Shown one piece after another: positions 32,471 through 41,200 of a DNA stretch of 47,049 bases (position 1 is the first letter of the stretch; each line of letters opens with the position of its first letter). Under the pieces are notes generated by a model that saw nothing but the letters and a program-made list of their open reading frames with translations, did no database searches and was not told the DNA's origin. Origin of the DNA: Nostoc mirabile CHAB5784 (GTDB taxonomy: Bacteria > Cyanobacteriota > Cyanobacteriia > Cyanobacteriales > Nostocaceae); assembly GCF_020829645.1 (NCBI RefSeq), contig NZ_JAIVFS010000067.1, positions 1 through 47,049 of the forward strand. Direction: 5' to 3'. Both the position numbers and the translations under genes were made by a program.

Positions 32471-32607
32471 TTAACAGCTGCAATAATCTCGATAGAGTTT
32501 GTGGCTTCTGCCATCTATTTTTGCACCTAAAAAAATATACTATAAATCTATCGATTTATAGTAGTATAGTATGAGATTTGCATAGGTGAGGATAAAAAAC
32601 AAGTTAT
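32469..32607 (-). pseudogene. Relic of an SfnG-like gene 5' region and its promoter
   Basis: 32469-32512 matches 31383-31426 inside the SfnG-like gene with only two mismatches. 32514-32607 then matches 31681-31770, the promoter of that gene, with moderate divergence. The ~250 bp between them in the original are deleted, so the start codon is gone. The copied promoter now lies upstream of the other SfnG-like gene. Confidence 0.65.
32540..32563 (+). promoter_or_regulatory. Copy f of the operator, perfectly palindromic
   Basis: ACTATAAATC, TATC, GATTTATAGT: a perfect 10-bp inverted repeat inside the 24-bp frame, keeping the first C and last GTA. It lies 78 bp upstream of the SfnG-like copy 2 start, in the duplicated promoter segment. 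Confidence 0.6.
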
Positions 32608-32641
32608 ATCTCCCCAGTCCCCATTTAATTTGGAGGTAAAA

Positions 32642-33697
32642 ATGTCAGAACCACGCTATGGTATTTGGGCCCCTGTTGGAGGTAACTTTGGCCCTCTCAA
32701 TGCGCCAGATGAACCGATTGATGCTAGTTATGAACGCACGCGATCGCTAGTATTAGAAGCAGAACGCTTAGGATATGTCACAACCTTAGTCGCACAACAC
32801 CTTGCCAATCCTCGTAGTCTAGATTTAGAACAGTTGGAAACTTGGACGGCTTGTGCCGCGTTGGCACAAGCTACCGAAAGTATAGAAATTATTGCCGCGA
32901 TTAAACCTTTATTATTTCATCCAGCCGTTCTAGCCAAGATGGCCCTGGGAATTGATGCTATCAGTGGTGGACGTTTTGCCATAAACCTAATTAGTGCTTG
33001 GTTTCGCCCAGAAATGGAGCGTACTAATATCCCCTTCCCTCCCCATGATGAACGGTATCGCTATTCTGGTGAATGGTTGCAGGTTGTTAGAGATTTGTGG
33101 AGCGGTGAGAGGGTGAACTTCGAGGGTGAATATTTCAAAATCCAAGATTTGAGCCTTCGACCCTTCTCTGTTGCTCAACCCTATCCTCGTATCTACCTGG
33201 GAGGAGCATCAGACCCAGCACAGATTTTAGCAGCCCAACAAGCCGATGTTTACTTCATCAACGGTCAGCCGATTGAAGATGTCCGCAAAGTAATTAAACA
33301 AGTTTTGGACCGACCACGTTTCCTAGCCCAACCAGTCCGCTTTGGTCTTTCAGCCTTTGTCATTGCCCGCCCTACAGACGAAGAAGCCCAAGCAGAACTA
33401 GAACGACTCATGGCACTGCAAAAGTTGGAAGAACAATATAAGTTAAGTGTTGCTAAAGGAGTTGACCCAGAAGCTGCCATGTTTAAACTCTTCGCTAAAA
33501 ATCCGGCTGTTGGCGGCAATGGTGGCACAGCCGCAGGATTGGTTGGCAGCTATGATACAGTTGCAACTCGCGTTGCAGCTTTCGTTGATGCAGGTATCGA
33601 CACTTTCATGCTGCAATTTAATCCCTTTGTCCGGGAGATGACACGTTTTGCCCAAGAAGTTATGCCTCGCGTGCAACACTTGCAAAAAGTTGCTTAA
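32642..33697 (+). CDS. SfnG-like LLM-class FMN monooxygenase (copy 2)
   Basis: 351 residues from ATG 32642, with GGAGG six bases before; the in-frame TTG at 32630 overlaps that ribosome site. It opens MSEPRYGIWAPVGGNFGPLN and follows copy 1 closely: IEIIAAIKPLLFHPAVLAKM, GRFAINLISAWFRPEMERT, PHDERYRYSGEWLQVVRDLW, PYPRIYLGGASDPAQ, GGNGGTAAGLVGSYDTVATR and a natural end at MPRVQHLQKVA. It should use FMNH2 and O2 on a sulfone, sulfonate or similar compound. It is transcribed away from copy 1 from a rebuilt promoter. This is the last gene of the sulfur island. Confidence 0.9.
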   Translation: MSEPRYGIWAPVGGNFGPLNAPDEPIDASYERTRSLVLEAERLGYVTTLVAQHLANPRSLDLEQLETWTACAALAQATESIEIIAAIKPLLFHPAVLAKMALGIDAISGGRFAINLISAWFRPEMERTNIPFPPHDERYRYSGEWLQVVRDLWSGERVNFEGEYFKIQDLSLRPFSVAQPYPRIYLGGASDPAQILAAQQADVYFINGQPIEDVRKVIKQVLDRPRFLAQPVRFGLSAFVIARPTDEEAQAELERLMALQKLEEQYKLSVAKGVDPEAAMFKLFAKNPAVGGNGGTAAGLVGSYDTVATRVAAFVDAGIDTFMLQFNPFVREMTRFAQEVMPRVQHLQKVA

Positions 33698-33880
33698 TTG
33701 TTGACCGAATGCGCCCTTCCAACGGTTGGTAATTTGTGATGAGCGATGCTAGTTGGGCTACACCGGGAGCAGATCATAATTAACTAATTGCCCGTGTCAT
33801 TACCCCTGAGGAGGATTAAAACTTTTACAACAGTTCCAACCGGATAGTGGGACTTATATCAAGTTCGGATAAATACTTAT

Positions 33881-34065
33881 ATAGGACTTACGCAAAAACC
33901 CTCTCAAACTCTCATTCCTCCGTGACGCGCCAGTTGCTTCAAGTCTCTTAACCGCAAGGGCGCACTGGCTTCTCTGCGCCGCGCCAGTTGCTTCAAGTCT
34001 CTTAACCGCAAGGGCGCACTGGCTTCTCTGTGGTTCGTTTTCCGTTACCCGTGCGTAAGTCCTAT
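33881..34065. mobile_element. MITE-like element, GGACTTACGCA family, complete copy
   Basis: Perfect 14-bp terminal inverted repeats ATAGGACTTACGCA and TGCGTAAGTCCTAT, with TAT-rich flanks. Inside are two tandem 54-bp units (33927 and 33981) beginning GCGCCAGTTGCTTC. Relatives lie at 11216-11377 (reverse, one unit) and 43098-43189 (ends only). There is no transposase frame. Confidence 0.75.
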
Positions 34066-34071
34066 TATAAT

Positions 34072-34200
34072 AAAGCTGAAAGAGTTGCAGTGCATCTATC
34101 TACGTCTTATGCCCAAACGGATTGCGAACCAATTCAGGCAAAACTGACGAGACGGTTGCTATACCAACAAATTAAAACCGAAGGTAAATTAGTGCAATAA
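34072..34200 (+). pseudogene. Possible gene end cut off by a MITE
   Basis: Frame reads AERVAVHLSTSYAQTDCEPI, QAKLTRRLLYQQIKTEGKLVQ-stop. On the other side of the element a frame LKLLQQFQPDSGTYIKFG (33820-33873) is also coding-like. They may be parts of one unrecognised gene split by the 33881-34065 element. Low certainty. Confidence 0.3.
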
Positions 34201-34277
34201 ATTTTGTAAATTGGGTCGAAACATGAGATCCAACAACCTGATGAATGTTGGGTTTCGCGTTGCTCAACCCAACCTAC

Positions 34278-34418
34278 TAGCGTGTCAAGCTTAAAATAGT
34301 GCATTAGACGTAGGTTGGGTGGAGCGGAGCGTAACCCAACATATATCAGGATGTTGGGTTACGCAAAGCCTCCACCCAACCTACAATTTTTTTGCAACAT
34401 TTTAGCCTTGACACGCTA
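34278..34418. mobile_element. MITE-like element, TAGCGTGTCAAG family (copy 1)
   Basis: The left end TAGCGTGTCAAGCTTAAAAT pairs with the right end ATTTTAGCCTTGACACGCTA with few mismatches. A second nested pair GTAGGTTGGGTGGAG/CTCCACCCAACCTAC fills the interior. A sister element lies at 46671-46774. Confidence 0.65.
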
Positions 34419-34538
34419 CTACGTTTAATGCATCATTTTAGCTGTGCCACGCTAGTAGTATCCGAATCACACACATCACATTGGGTAATCAGTCAATTAG
34501 TCGTGGGCGAATGCATTTTCGGGCGAACAAAGTACTGA

Positions 34539-35048
34539 CTAGGCAAAGATGAAGTCTCTAGAGAGACTGACATTGGTAGTGTCTTGAACGTTAGCAATCA
34601 AGTCAATGCCATAGAAAATTTGTGTGTCTAGAGCAAAACCGCCACTCAAGTCTGCATTCCCAAAAGAGTATAGACTAGAGAAACCCCCGGCTTGAATGAA
34701 ATCAGAAGAGGGGTTCCAGTCAGTAATGGTAGCGAAACCAAGACCTTCGTATTCAACACCGAAGGAACTGCCAATAACGAAAGTATCAGAACCAGCACCA
34801 CCAACCAGGGTGTCGAATTCTACTGTGTCAGTGTTTCTAGAGCCGGACAATATATCGTTACCATCTCCGCCATAAAGGATGTCATCCTGATTGCCGCCGA
34901 ACAATGTATCGTTGCCAGCAAAACCAAACAATATATCGTAGCCGTCGTAATCAAAGAAACCAGAGCCAACGGGGTAGCCTCTGATCAGGTCGTTACCGTC
35001 GGTGCCAAAGAGTGTATCGCTGAAAAAGCTGCCATTAATAATAGCCAT
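34539..35048 (-). CDS. Short RTX-type calcium-binding repeat protein
   Basis: A 169-residue protein with four to five hemolysin-type nonapeptide-like repeats in residues ~10-95: GTDGNDLIRG, GFAGNDTLFGG, NQDDILYGGDGNDILSG and GGAGSDTFVIG. These wind a calcium-loaded beta-roll. The C-terminal ~70 residues (FATITDWNPSSDFIQAGG; IDLIANVQDTTNVSLSRDFIF) resemble the serralysin-type C-terminal cap carrying the type I secretion signal. There is no N-terminal signal peptide. It probably is an extracellular or surface-layer calcium protein. Downstream of the two-partner secretion genes on the same strand. A TGCAGTTTTCTGCA palindrome lies ~200 bp upstream. Confidence 0.87.
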   Translation of the reverse strand: MAIINGSFFSDTLFGTDGNDLIRGYPVGSGFFDYDGYDILFGFAGNDTLFGGNQDDILYGGDGNDILSGSRNTDTVEFDTLVGGAGSDTFVIGSSFGVEYEGLGFATITDWNPSSDFIQAGGFSSLYSFGNADLSGGFALDTQIFYGIDLIANVQDTTNVSLSRDFIFA

Positions 35049-35365
35049 TTGAGTTTCTCCTTGATTTAAATCGAGTTAAGGCAAAGGTATTTGGATAAAT
35101 CTTCCATCACTTCATTGGTACGCGGTCAGTAATATTACTGTTGGCGATGAGTTATACATTAAATTAGAAGTTAATGTTACACATCGACCTTTTCTGCTTG
35201 TTTGCGTGCAGTTTTGCTACCTGAAAAATGCACGAATGCGATCGCCTCATTGCAGAAAACTGCATAATTATCTATATTAAGTAATATAAAAATCTTAAAA
35301 TTTAGTTGTGATGTTCCTGTAGCGAACACTACAAACCTTTAATTATTTACGCAGACCTACTAATA
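35049..35365. promoter_or_regulatory. Upstream region of the RTX gene with TGCAGTTTTCTGCA
   Basis: Gene-free. It contains TGCAGAAAACTGCA (palindrome with a 4-base centre) at 35251-35264, also found at 38203-38216 and 43022-43035, each near HIP1 and an AT-rich stretch. A shared control site for surface genes is possible. Confidence 0.4.
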
Positions 35366-37093
35366 TCAAAACGGCTGATATAGCACTGAAAAATTAAAGC
35401 CATTATCTTGCAGTGAACTACCGCGATCGCTTGTTCCCATCAATGGTACACCGTAGTCTGCACGCAATACCAAACCGTTAAAAAGTTGCCAGTTCAAGCC
35501 CAACCCCAAGCTAGCGATGATTTGCGGGTCGGCATTAATAGCGCGATTGTTCCAAGCTGTACCGATGTCAAAAAATGGTATTAGCTGTAATGTTTCCACA
35601 TTCGATGCTAGAGGAATACGAACTTCCACACCTCCAACTACCCCATTGTCAGCAACAAGTTGATTTTGACTATAACCACGCACTGTATTAACTCCCCCAA
35701 TGCTAATTTTTTCTAATGAAAGTAAAGAATCAGGAGTAAGTTGAGTGTTAACTTTGGCTAGCATCAAGATGCGGGGAGATAGCCGTTGTACCCATTGAAA
35801 TTGTCCCACCCAGCTAAAAAAACGCCCATCAGTACCACTATTATTGACGGTTGCATCTATTGCACCAATCCCCAAACTAAATTGCGATCGCGCTGCCAGG
35901 ACACTGTTACCATTACGTTGTAACCAATCTTGGGAAAAGCGAATTACTGTAACTTTTGATTCTCCATCTTCGGGGCCTTCAGTAAAGGAGAAGGGCATAT
36001 CATTGAGTATGAAGGTTTGACTGCGCCGTAAATCGAATGCTAACGAGAGAGCAAATTCGTTATTTGGTGTGTAAATTAGCGGTTGACGGACGTTAAAAGA
36101 AAGGGTTTCGGCTTCGCTGCGGATATGCAAGTCACGAAATTCGCTTTCAATAATGCGGCTAGCGCTGTTGCTGTAGCGGACACCAATAGTTCCATCTAGG
36201 GCGTTAAAGGGAATAGAATAACTGATATTGTAAATGTCTAAACCTTCAGTGATGCCGTGTTCGGCACTGAATTTATCCCCAAAGCCTAATAAATTATTGT
36301 GAGCAACAAAAACACTCCCTTGTTCTGAACCAACGCTAGGTGATTGGTTATTTGCAAAGATAACCCCAGCGTGGAATGCTTGCGACTCGGTAATTGTTAC
36401 CTGTAAAATATTGTTACCGGGAGTGCTACCTGCGGTTAACTCAGCATTAACTCGTTCAATCACCGGGTCAAGTTGTAATAATTGCAGCGCTTGTTCGATG
36501 CGTTTTTGGTTTAAAGGCTTACTTGTAAACCGTTTAATCCGGGAACGCACGTATGAAGTTTGTAATCTTTGTAGCCCTAAAATATAAATTCCTTCGAGTT
36601 CGCCTTCCACAACTTGGATTTGCACAACACCGCTAGCAATATTTTGATTGTTGGGAATAAATGCACCACTGGTGATATAGCCCTTTGTAACATAGAGTTC
36701 AGTGATTTGCGATCGCAGTTGCAATAACTGCTCAAATGTGATTTCTTTATTTTCTAAGGGCTGTTTTAACTTGATGATTTCATCTTCTAAAACAGAATAG
36801 CCTGTGACTCGAATTTCTTTGACAAAGAAACTTTCACTACTAGGAAAGGTTGTTTCGGGTAGATTTTCCTGTGGGGGTGATGGGAGTATAGGAACAGTTG
36901 GTGCAGGTGGTGTGGGAGGAAAGGTTGGTGATGGTGATGGTTGGGGTATAGTTTCTTCGACTTTGCTTGGTGTATCGGGGGGAATTGTTACTCCAGATGG
37001 GGGTGTCGATTGTGCAAATACTGCGAGTGGAGTAATGCTGATGCAGGAAAATAATATTAAAAAAAGTTTTTGAAACCGAAGGTAGGAACCCAT
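35366..37093 (-). CDS. TpsB/ShlB/FhaC-family outer-membrane transporter
   Basis: A 575-residue protein. It has a signal peptide (LFLILFSCISITPLAVFAQS), then a Pro-rich linker (~30-85; TPPSGVTIPP, PSPTFPPTPPAP). A POTRA_2-type domain follows (~88-170; FFVKEIRVTGYSVLEDEII, YVTKGYITSGAFIPNN), then a second POTRA-like region and a ~330-residue 16-strand beta-barrel. VRGYSQNQLVADNG carries the VRGY motif at the barrel's loop L6 tip, essential in Omp85/TpsB proteins. It exports a TpsA passenger across the outer membrane, here surely the adjacent 1548-residue protein. It lies 32 nt after the small exported protein gene. Confidence 0.93.
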   Translation of the reverse strand: MGSYLRFQKLFLILFSCISITPLAVFAQSTPPSGVTIPPDTPSKVEETIPQPSPSPTFPPTPPAPTVPILPSPPQENLPETTFPSSESFFVKEIRVTGYSVLEDEIIKLKQPLENKEITFEQLLQLRSQITELYVTKGYITSGAFIPNNQNIASGVVQIQVVEGELEGIYILGLQRLQTSYVRSRIKRFTSKPLNQKRIEQALQLLQLDPVIERVNAELTAGSTPGNNILQVTITESQAFHAGVIFANNQSPSVGSEQGSVFVAHNNLLGFGDKFSAEHGITEGLDIYNISYSIPFNALDGTIGVRYSNSASRIIESEFRDLHIRSEAETLSFNVRQPLIYTPNNEFALSLAFDLRRSQTFILNDMPFSFTEGPEDGESKVTVIRFSQDWLQRNGNSVLAARSQFSLGIGAIDATVNNSGTDGRFFSWVGQFQWVQRLSPRILMLAKVNTQLTPDSLLSLEKISIGGVNTVRGYSQNQLVADNGVVGGVEVRIPLASNVETLQLIPFFDIGTAWNNRAINADPQIIASLGLGLNWQLFNGLVLRADYGVPLMGTSDRGSSLQDNGFNFSVLYQPF

Positions 37094-37125
37094 TGTTTAT
37101 CTACAATTTGTAAGGGTATCATTTG

Positions 37126-37674
37126 TCATATCCTTTCCACATTTACAGCCGAGCATTGTCGGAGATCATCGCAAGTATACGCTGTTAGTGAACCATCAGG
37201 CTCAACAGAAAACAAAAAATTATCAGCAGCATAAGTAGGGTGTCTTCTGGAAGTTCCAGGATAGACAGGGTTATATCCCAATAAAACTAATCCTTGAGGA
37301 GAAGACTTGAGGCTAATTTCCTGGTTTACAACCTGCTTCTTATTTATCCTAAAGTCAAAATATCTAGTTCTCATCACTCCAGAATATCCCTTCATCACCA
37401 GGACGCTTTGATAGACGACTCCATCAACGCTATATTTGAGCTTCCAACTTCTGTAAATCGGAGAATTTGCATCTACGAGTTGCGCGATCGCATACGATGA
37501 AGATTGAGAAACATCTGGTGTTTGTACTAAGACATTTCTCGCATCTGCTGACTTGATACCAAACAATCCAATTCCAGCTACTAAAATTGTAATCAAAGCG
37601 GTTTGTTTAAAATTCGGGAATGCCAAAGATGTCGCTAAAACTGTGTTGCGAACTAGTTTATAAAACATAATCAA
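37126..37674 (-). CDS. Small exported protein of unknown function
   Basis: A 182-residue protein with an N-terminal hydrophobic segment (QTALITILVAGIGLFG, ending near SADARN), probably a signal peptide with a long charged n-region. The mature part has mixed beta-like stretches: WKLKYSVDGVVYQSVLVMKG, MRTRYFDFRINKKQVVNQEI, and a C-terminal pair of cysteines (YTCDDLRQC) that could form a disulfide. No named domain is recognised. It is encoded between tpsA and tpsB on the same strand, 32 nt before tpsB, so it may be a periplasmic partner or modifier of the two-partner system. Confidence 0.7.
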   Translation of the reverse strand: MIMFYKLVRNTVLATSLAFPNFKQTALITILVAGIGLFGIKSADARNVLVQTPDVSQSSSYAIAQLVDANSPIYRSWKLKYSVDGVVYQSVLVMKGYSGVMRTRYFDFRINKKQVVNQEISLKSSPQGLVLLGYNPVYPGTSRRHPTYAADNFLFSVEPDGSLTAYTCDDLRQCSAVNVERI

Positions 37675-38243
37675 TCTCTCATCAGTTATCAGTTATCAGT
37701 TATCAGTTAAGAATTTGATTGTCAATTGGGAGTCAGAGTCCCCAGGGCTATTTCATTCTCATCTAGCCCGCCTCAGAATGAATTCTGAGTCTAATAGCGA
37801 AAGTCATCTAAAGATGACTGAGAAAAGGTTCTAGTCCGTTTTAACGGACTTTAGCTAAAAGCCAAAGAACTTTAGTTCTGGGCGGTTTATGTATAGAATG
37901 AAATAGCCCTACAGAGTCCCCCACTTCTAACAAGTGGTGTGTTTCAGTCTCTTTCAAATCCCCGCACTGAAACCGTGATAACTGATAACTGTTGACTGTT
38001 CACTGATTTAATCTGAGTTAATAAAAATTACGAGATTTTCATCAGCAACGGTTGATAAATTGATGACTTTTGTTGTTTTTCGATTCATTAAGCGTTTCTT
38101 TAATACTCAGATTAAGGGAGATGACTAAGTAATGCATTCACATTTATGCACATATAGTTGCATGATTTGTATCGTGCGATCGCATGATTATGCGTTTCAT
38201 TTTGCAGAAAACTGCATATAAGATTTTTCCATGTGTGCAATAT
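37675..38243. other. Intergenic region with TCAGTTA repeats and a structured element
   Basis: Contains tandem TCAGTTA heptamers (37681-37709), a 167-bp element with perfect 16-bp ends (37744-37910), and the downstream 119-bp repeat of tpsA (38131-38249). No gene. Confidence 0.6.
37744..37910. mobile_element. Structured MITE-like element of hairpins
   Basis: AGGGCTATTTCATTCT and AGAATGAAATAGCCCT are perfect terminal inverted repeats. Inside are at least four short hairpins in a row: CTCAGAATGAATTCTGAG, AGTCATCTAAAGATGACT, AGTCCGTTTTAACGGACT and AGAACTTTAGTTCT. Such a hairpin array could work as an RNA element; no open frame. Confidence 0.7.
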
Positions 38244-38249
38244 TTATGT
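38131..38249. repeat. ~119-bp direct repeat, downstream copy
   Basis: Nearly the same as 42948-43066: AATGCATTCA, TATAGTTGCATGATT, TGCGATCGCATGAT, TTTTGCAGAAAACTGCA and TTTTTCCATGTGTGCAATAT, in order. The two copies bracket the tpsA gene; this one overlaps its last bases. Confidence 0.75.
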
Positions 38250-41200
38250 TGAACAACTTCGACTCAAGATTAATTGCCCATTGGGTAATCGATACAATCC
38301 TTGTGGTTCAATTATTGGGTCGCCTTTTTTCCACGGGCGCGATGTTGGTTCAACACTACGCACATCACCAGTTGTGTAGGCTGAAATTAATACATCTCCA
38401 GGACTATTGCGTAAAGCACCAGAACCTGTAATGGTAAAAGAGTTTTCTTGTCGCTTGGTGGCGCGTGAAATGCAGCTATTGGCAATGAGTGCGTTGGTAT
38501 TGATGACGTTTGGTGATAATTCGGTGAGGCTGTTTTGAATAGAACTGTTATCGGGCGTATTGATATTTGTTACACCCAAAACGCCTAATTCCGAACTTGC
38601 AGTAATATCGCTTTTTTTGGTTGGTTTTGTCCGCGACTCGATACCGAAGATACCTTGCGAGTTGATTTGGATGTTTCCACCAGTTCCCGTGAAGGCGTTA
38701 GCGCTGATATCGCTGTTTTCGTTGGGAACTGCAACGATAAATTTGGAGTTGATATTGATATTACCGCCATTGCCACCTAATTTTTCTGTACCTGCGTTGG
38801 TGGAAATTTGACTGTTGCGACGAAGTAAGAGTAAGTCGCTGTTGAGGTTGATATTACCACCGTTACCGGATGCAGATTCAGCGTTGAGTTTGCCTTGGTT
38901 ATCTAAGGTAATTTTGGGTGAGTTAATTTCGATGTCGCCTGTGATTCCTGAACCTGTGGAACTGACAAATAAGCCACTGTTAGCACCGATATTTGCTACG
39001 TTGTCAGGAAAGTTAGTAATGCGATCGCTGTAATTAGAGTCAATACCGCTAATTATTAGCTTATCGTCTGCGTTGACAGTAATTTTACCTGCACGTCCAT
39101 TGCTTGAGGTAGTGGTGGTGAGTTGTCCACCATTGAGTGCTTCAAAAATATTTGCATTTATCGTAATATCGCCACCCTTTTGATTATTTCTAGTGCGTGC
39201 ATCCAGTAAAGCGCCGTCTGATACGCGAAAGATATTGGTGTTTACGGTGATATCACCACCAATACCAGTGGAAGTAGAATCAGTAAATGTGAATAAAGCA
39301 CTAGAAAATTTGCTCTCTTGACTAGTTCCAGAAACAGTTATTGCATCTTTTGCAATCACTGTCACATTCCCTGCATTCCCCTGTCCATAAGTTGAGGCAG
39401 AAAGTTGAGCGCCATCTCGTAATGAGAACGAGCCAGAATCGATACTAATGTTACCCCCATTCCCAACAGTCCCCGTTCCCACATTGCTGCGAATCCCACT
39501 GGGAAAACCATTTTTCTCTCCAATAATATCAACAGCGCCTGTTACCAAAACATTGACATTGCCTGCATCTCCCTGTCCTGCTGGTTGGGTAGCAGATGCA
39601 GCACGAGTAATGGTTAGCAGTTGAGCGCTATGAGTGAGTGACAGTGTTGCTGCATTAATGTAGATATTGCCTCCTTTACCTACACCTCCTGCTTCTACTG
39701 CACTGAGGATGTCACCATTTGCAAGGTCAACAGCATTTTTTGCACGCACCGTCACATTCCCCGCATTTCCCACTCCTGAAGTTGAGGCATTAAGTTTAGC
39801 GCTATTGGTCAAAGAAACTCTTTCAGCTTTGATAGTAATATCTCCTCCAGAGCGTTTGCCTGTAAATTCCGGTGAAGGTATTGCGAAGGGCCCGACAACG
39901 CTATATGCTCCAGTAGAAATATTATTACTTCCTACTCCATCGAAGGAAATTGTATTTCCGGCTTCAATAGTGATACTTCCTGCATTACCTTGTCCAAAGG
40001 TTGCAGGAACTATCACAGAACCATTGCTGACAAAAACAGAGTCATCAGCATTAATTTGAATATTTCCGGCGTTACCTTTGCCAAGAGTGCTTGTAGCTAT
40101 TAGAGCGCTATTAGCAAGGGAAAGCGATCGCGCTCTAATATTGATATTAGCCCCATTTCCTATACCTAAAAGTCCAACAGCACTAAATACTTCACTGTTA
40201 CTTCCTGAAAATGAAACTTTGTCTTTTGCTAAGATAATGACATTCCCTGCATTTCCCTGTCCAAAAGTTGAGGCAGAAAGTTGAGCGTCATCAGTGAGGG
40301 AGAGGGAACTACCTCTGATGTTGATACCTCCACTGTTGCCTACACCTCCCGTTTCCACATCACTAAAGATGTCACCACCTGCAAGGGAAACAGTATCTTT
40401 TGCACGCACCGTCACATTCCCTGCATTTCCCACTCCTGAAGTTGAGGCTTCAAGTTCAGCGCCATCTCGTAATGAGAATGAACCAGAATCAATAAAAATG
40501 TTACCCCCATTCCCAACAGTCCCCGTTCCCACATTGCTGCGAATCCCACTGGAAAAATCGTTTTTCTTCCCAGCAATATCAACAGCACCTGTGACCTTAA
40601 CATTAACATTCCCCGCATCCCCTCTTCCTGCTGGTTGGGTAGCAGATGCAGCCCGAGTAATGGTTAGCAGTTGAGCGCTATCAGTGAGTGACAGTGTTGC
40701 TGCATTGATGTCGATATTGCCTCCTTTACCTACGCCTCCTGCTTCTACTGCACTGAGGATGTCACCATTTGCAAGGGAAATAGCATCTTTTGCAATCACC
40801 GTCACATTCCCTGCATTTCCCACTCCTGAAGTTGAGGCATTCAGTTCAGCGCCATCTCGTAATGAGAATGAACCAGAATCAATAAAAATGTTACCCCCAT
40901 TCCCAACAGTCCCCGTTCCCAAATTGCTGCGAATCCCACTCTTGAAATCGTTTTTCTCCCCAGCAATATCAACAGCACCTGTTATCTTAAGATTAACATT
41001 CCCCGCATCCCCTCTTCCTGCTGGTTGGGTAGCAGATGCAGCACGAGTAATGGTTAGCAGTTGAGCGCTATCAGTGAGTGACAGTGTTGCTGCATTGATG
41101 TCGATATTGCCTCCTTTACCTACACCTCCTGCTTCTACTGCACTGAGGATGTTAGCATTTGCAAGGTCAACAGCATTTTTTGCACGCACCGTCACATTCC

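Larger units (their letters stand above)
31648..32641. other. Divergent promoter region with repeat cluster and gene debris
   Basis: 994 bases between the divergent SfnG-like genes. It holds operator copies e and f, a dense cluster of dispersed repeats (about 31915-32210, an open frame of no meaning), an MFS transporter remnant (32297-32470) and a relic of the SfnG-like gene plus its promoter (32469-32607). A short plus frame at about 31790-31899 (EEKRIINELMRQIHLAQHQD) is coding-like but not recognised. Confidence 0.6.
33698..34538. other. Intergenic region with two MITE-like elements and coding debris
   Basis: 841 bases. It holds the GGACTTACGCA element (33881-34065), the TAGCGTGTCAAG element (34278-34418), a worn extra arm at ~34429-34455, and coding-like scraps on both sides of the first element. 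Confidence 0.6.
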
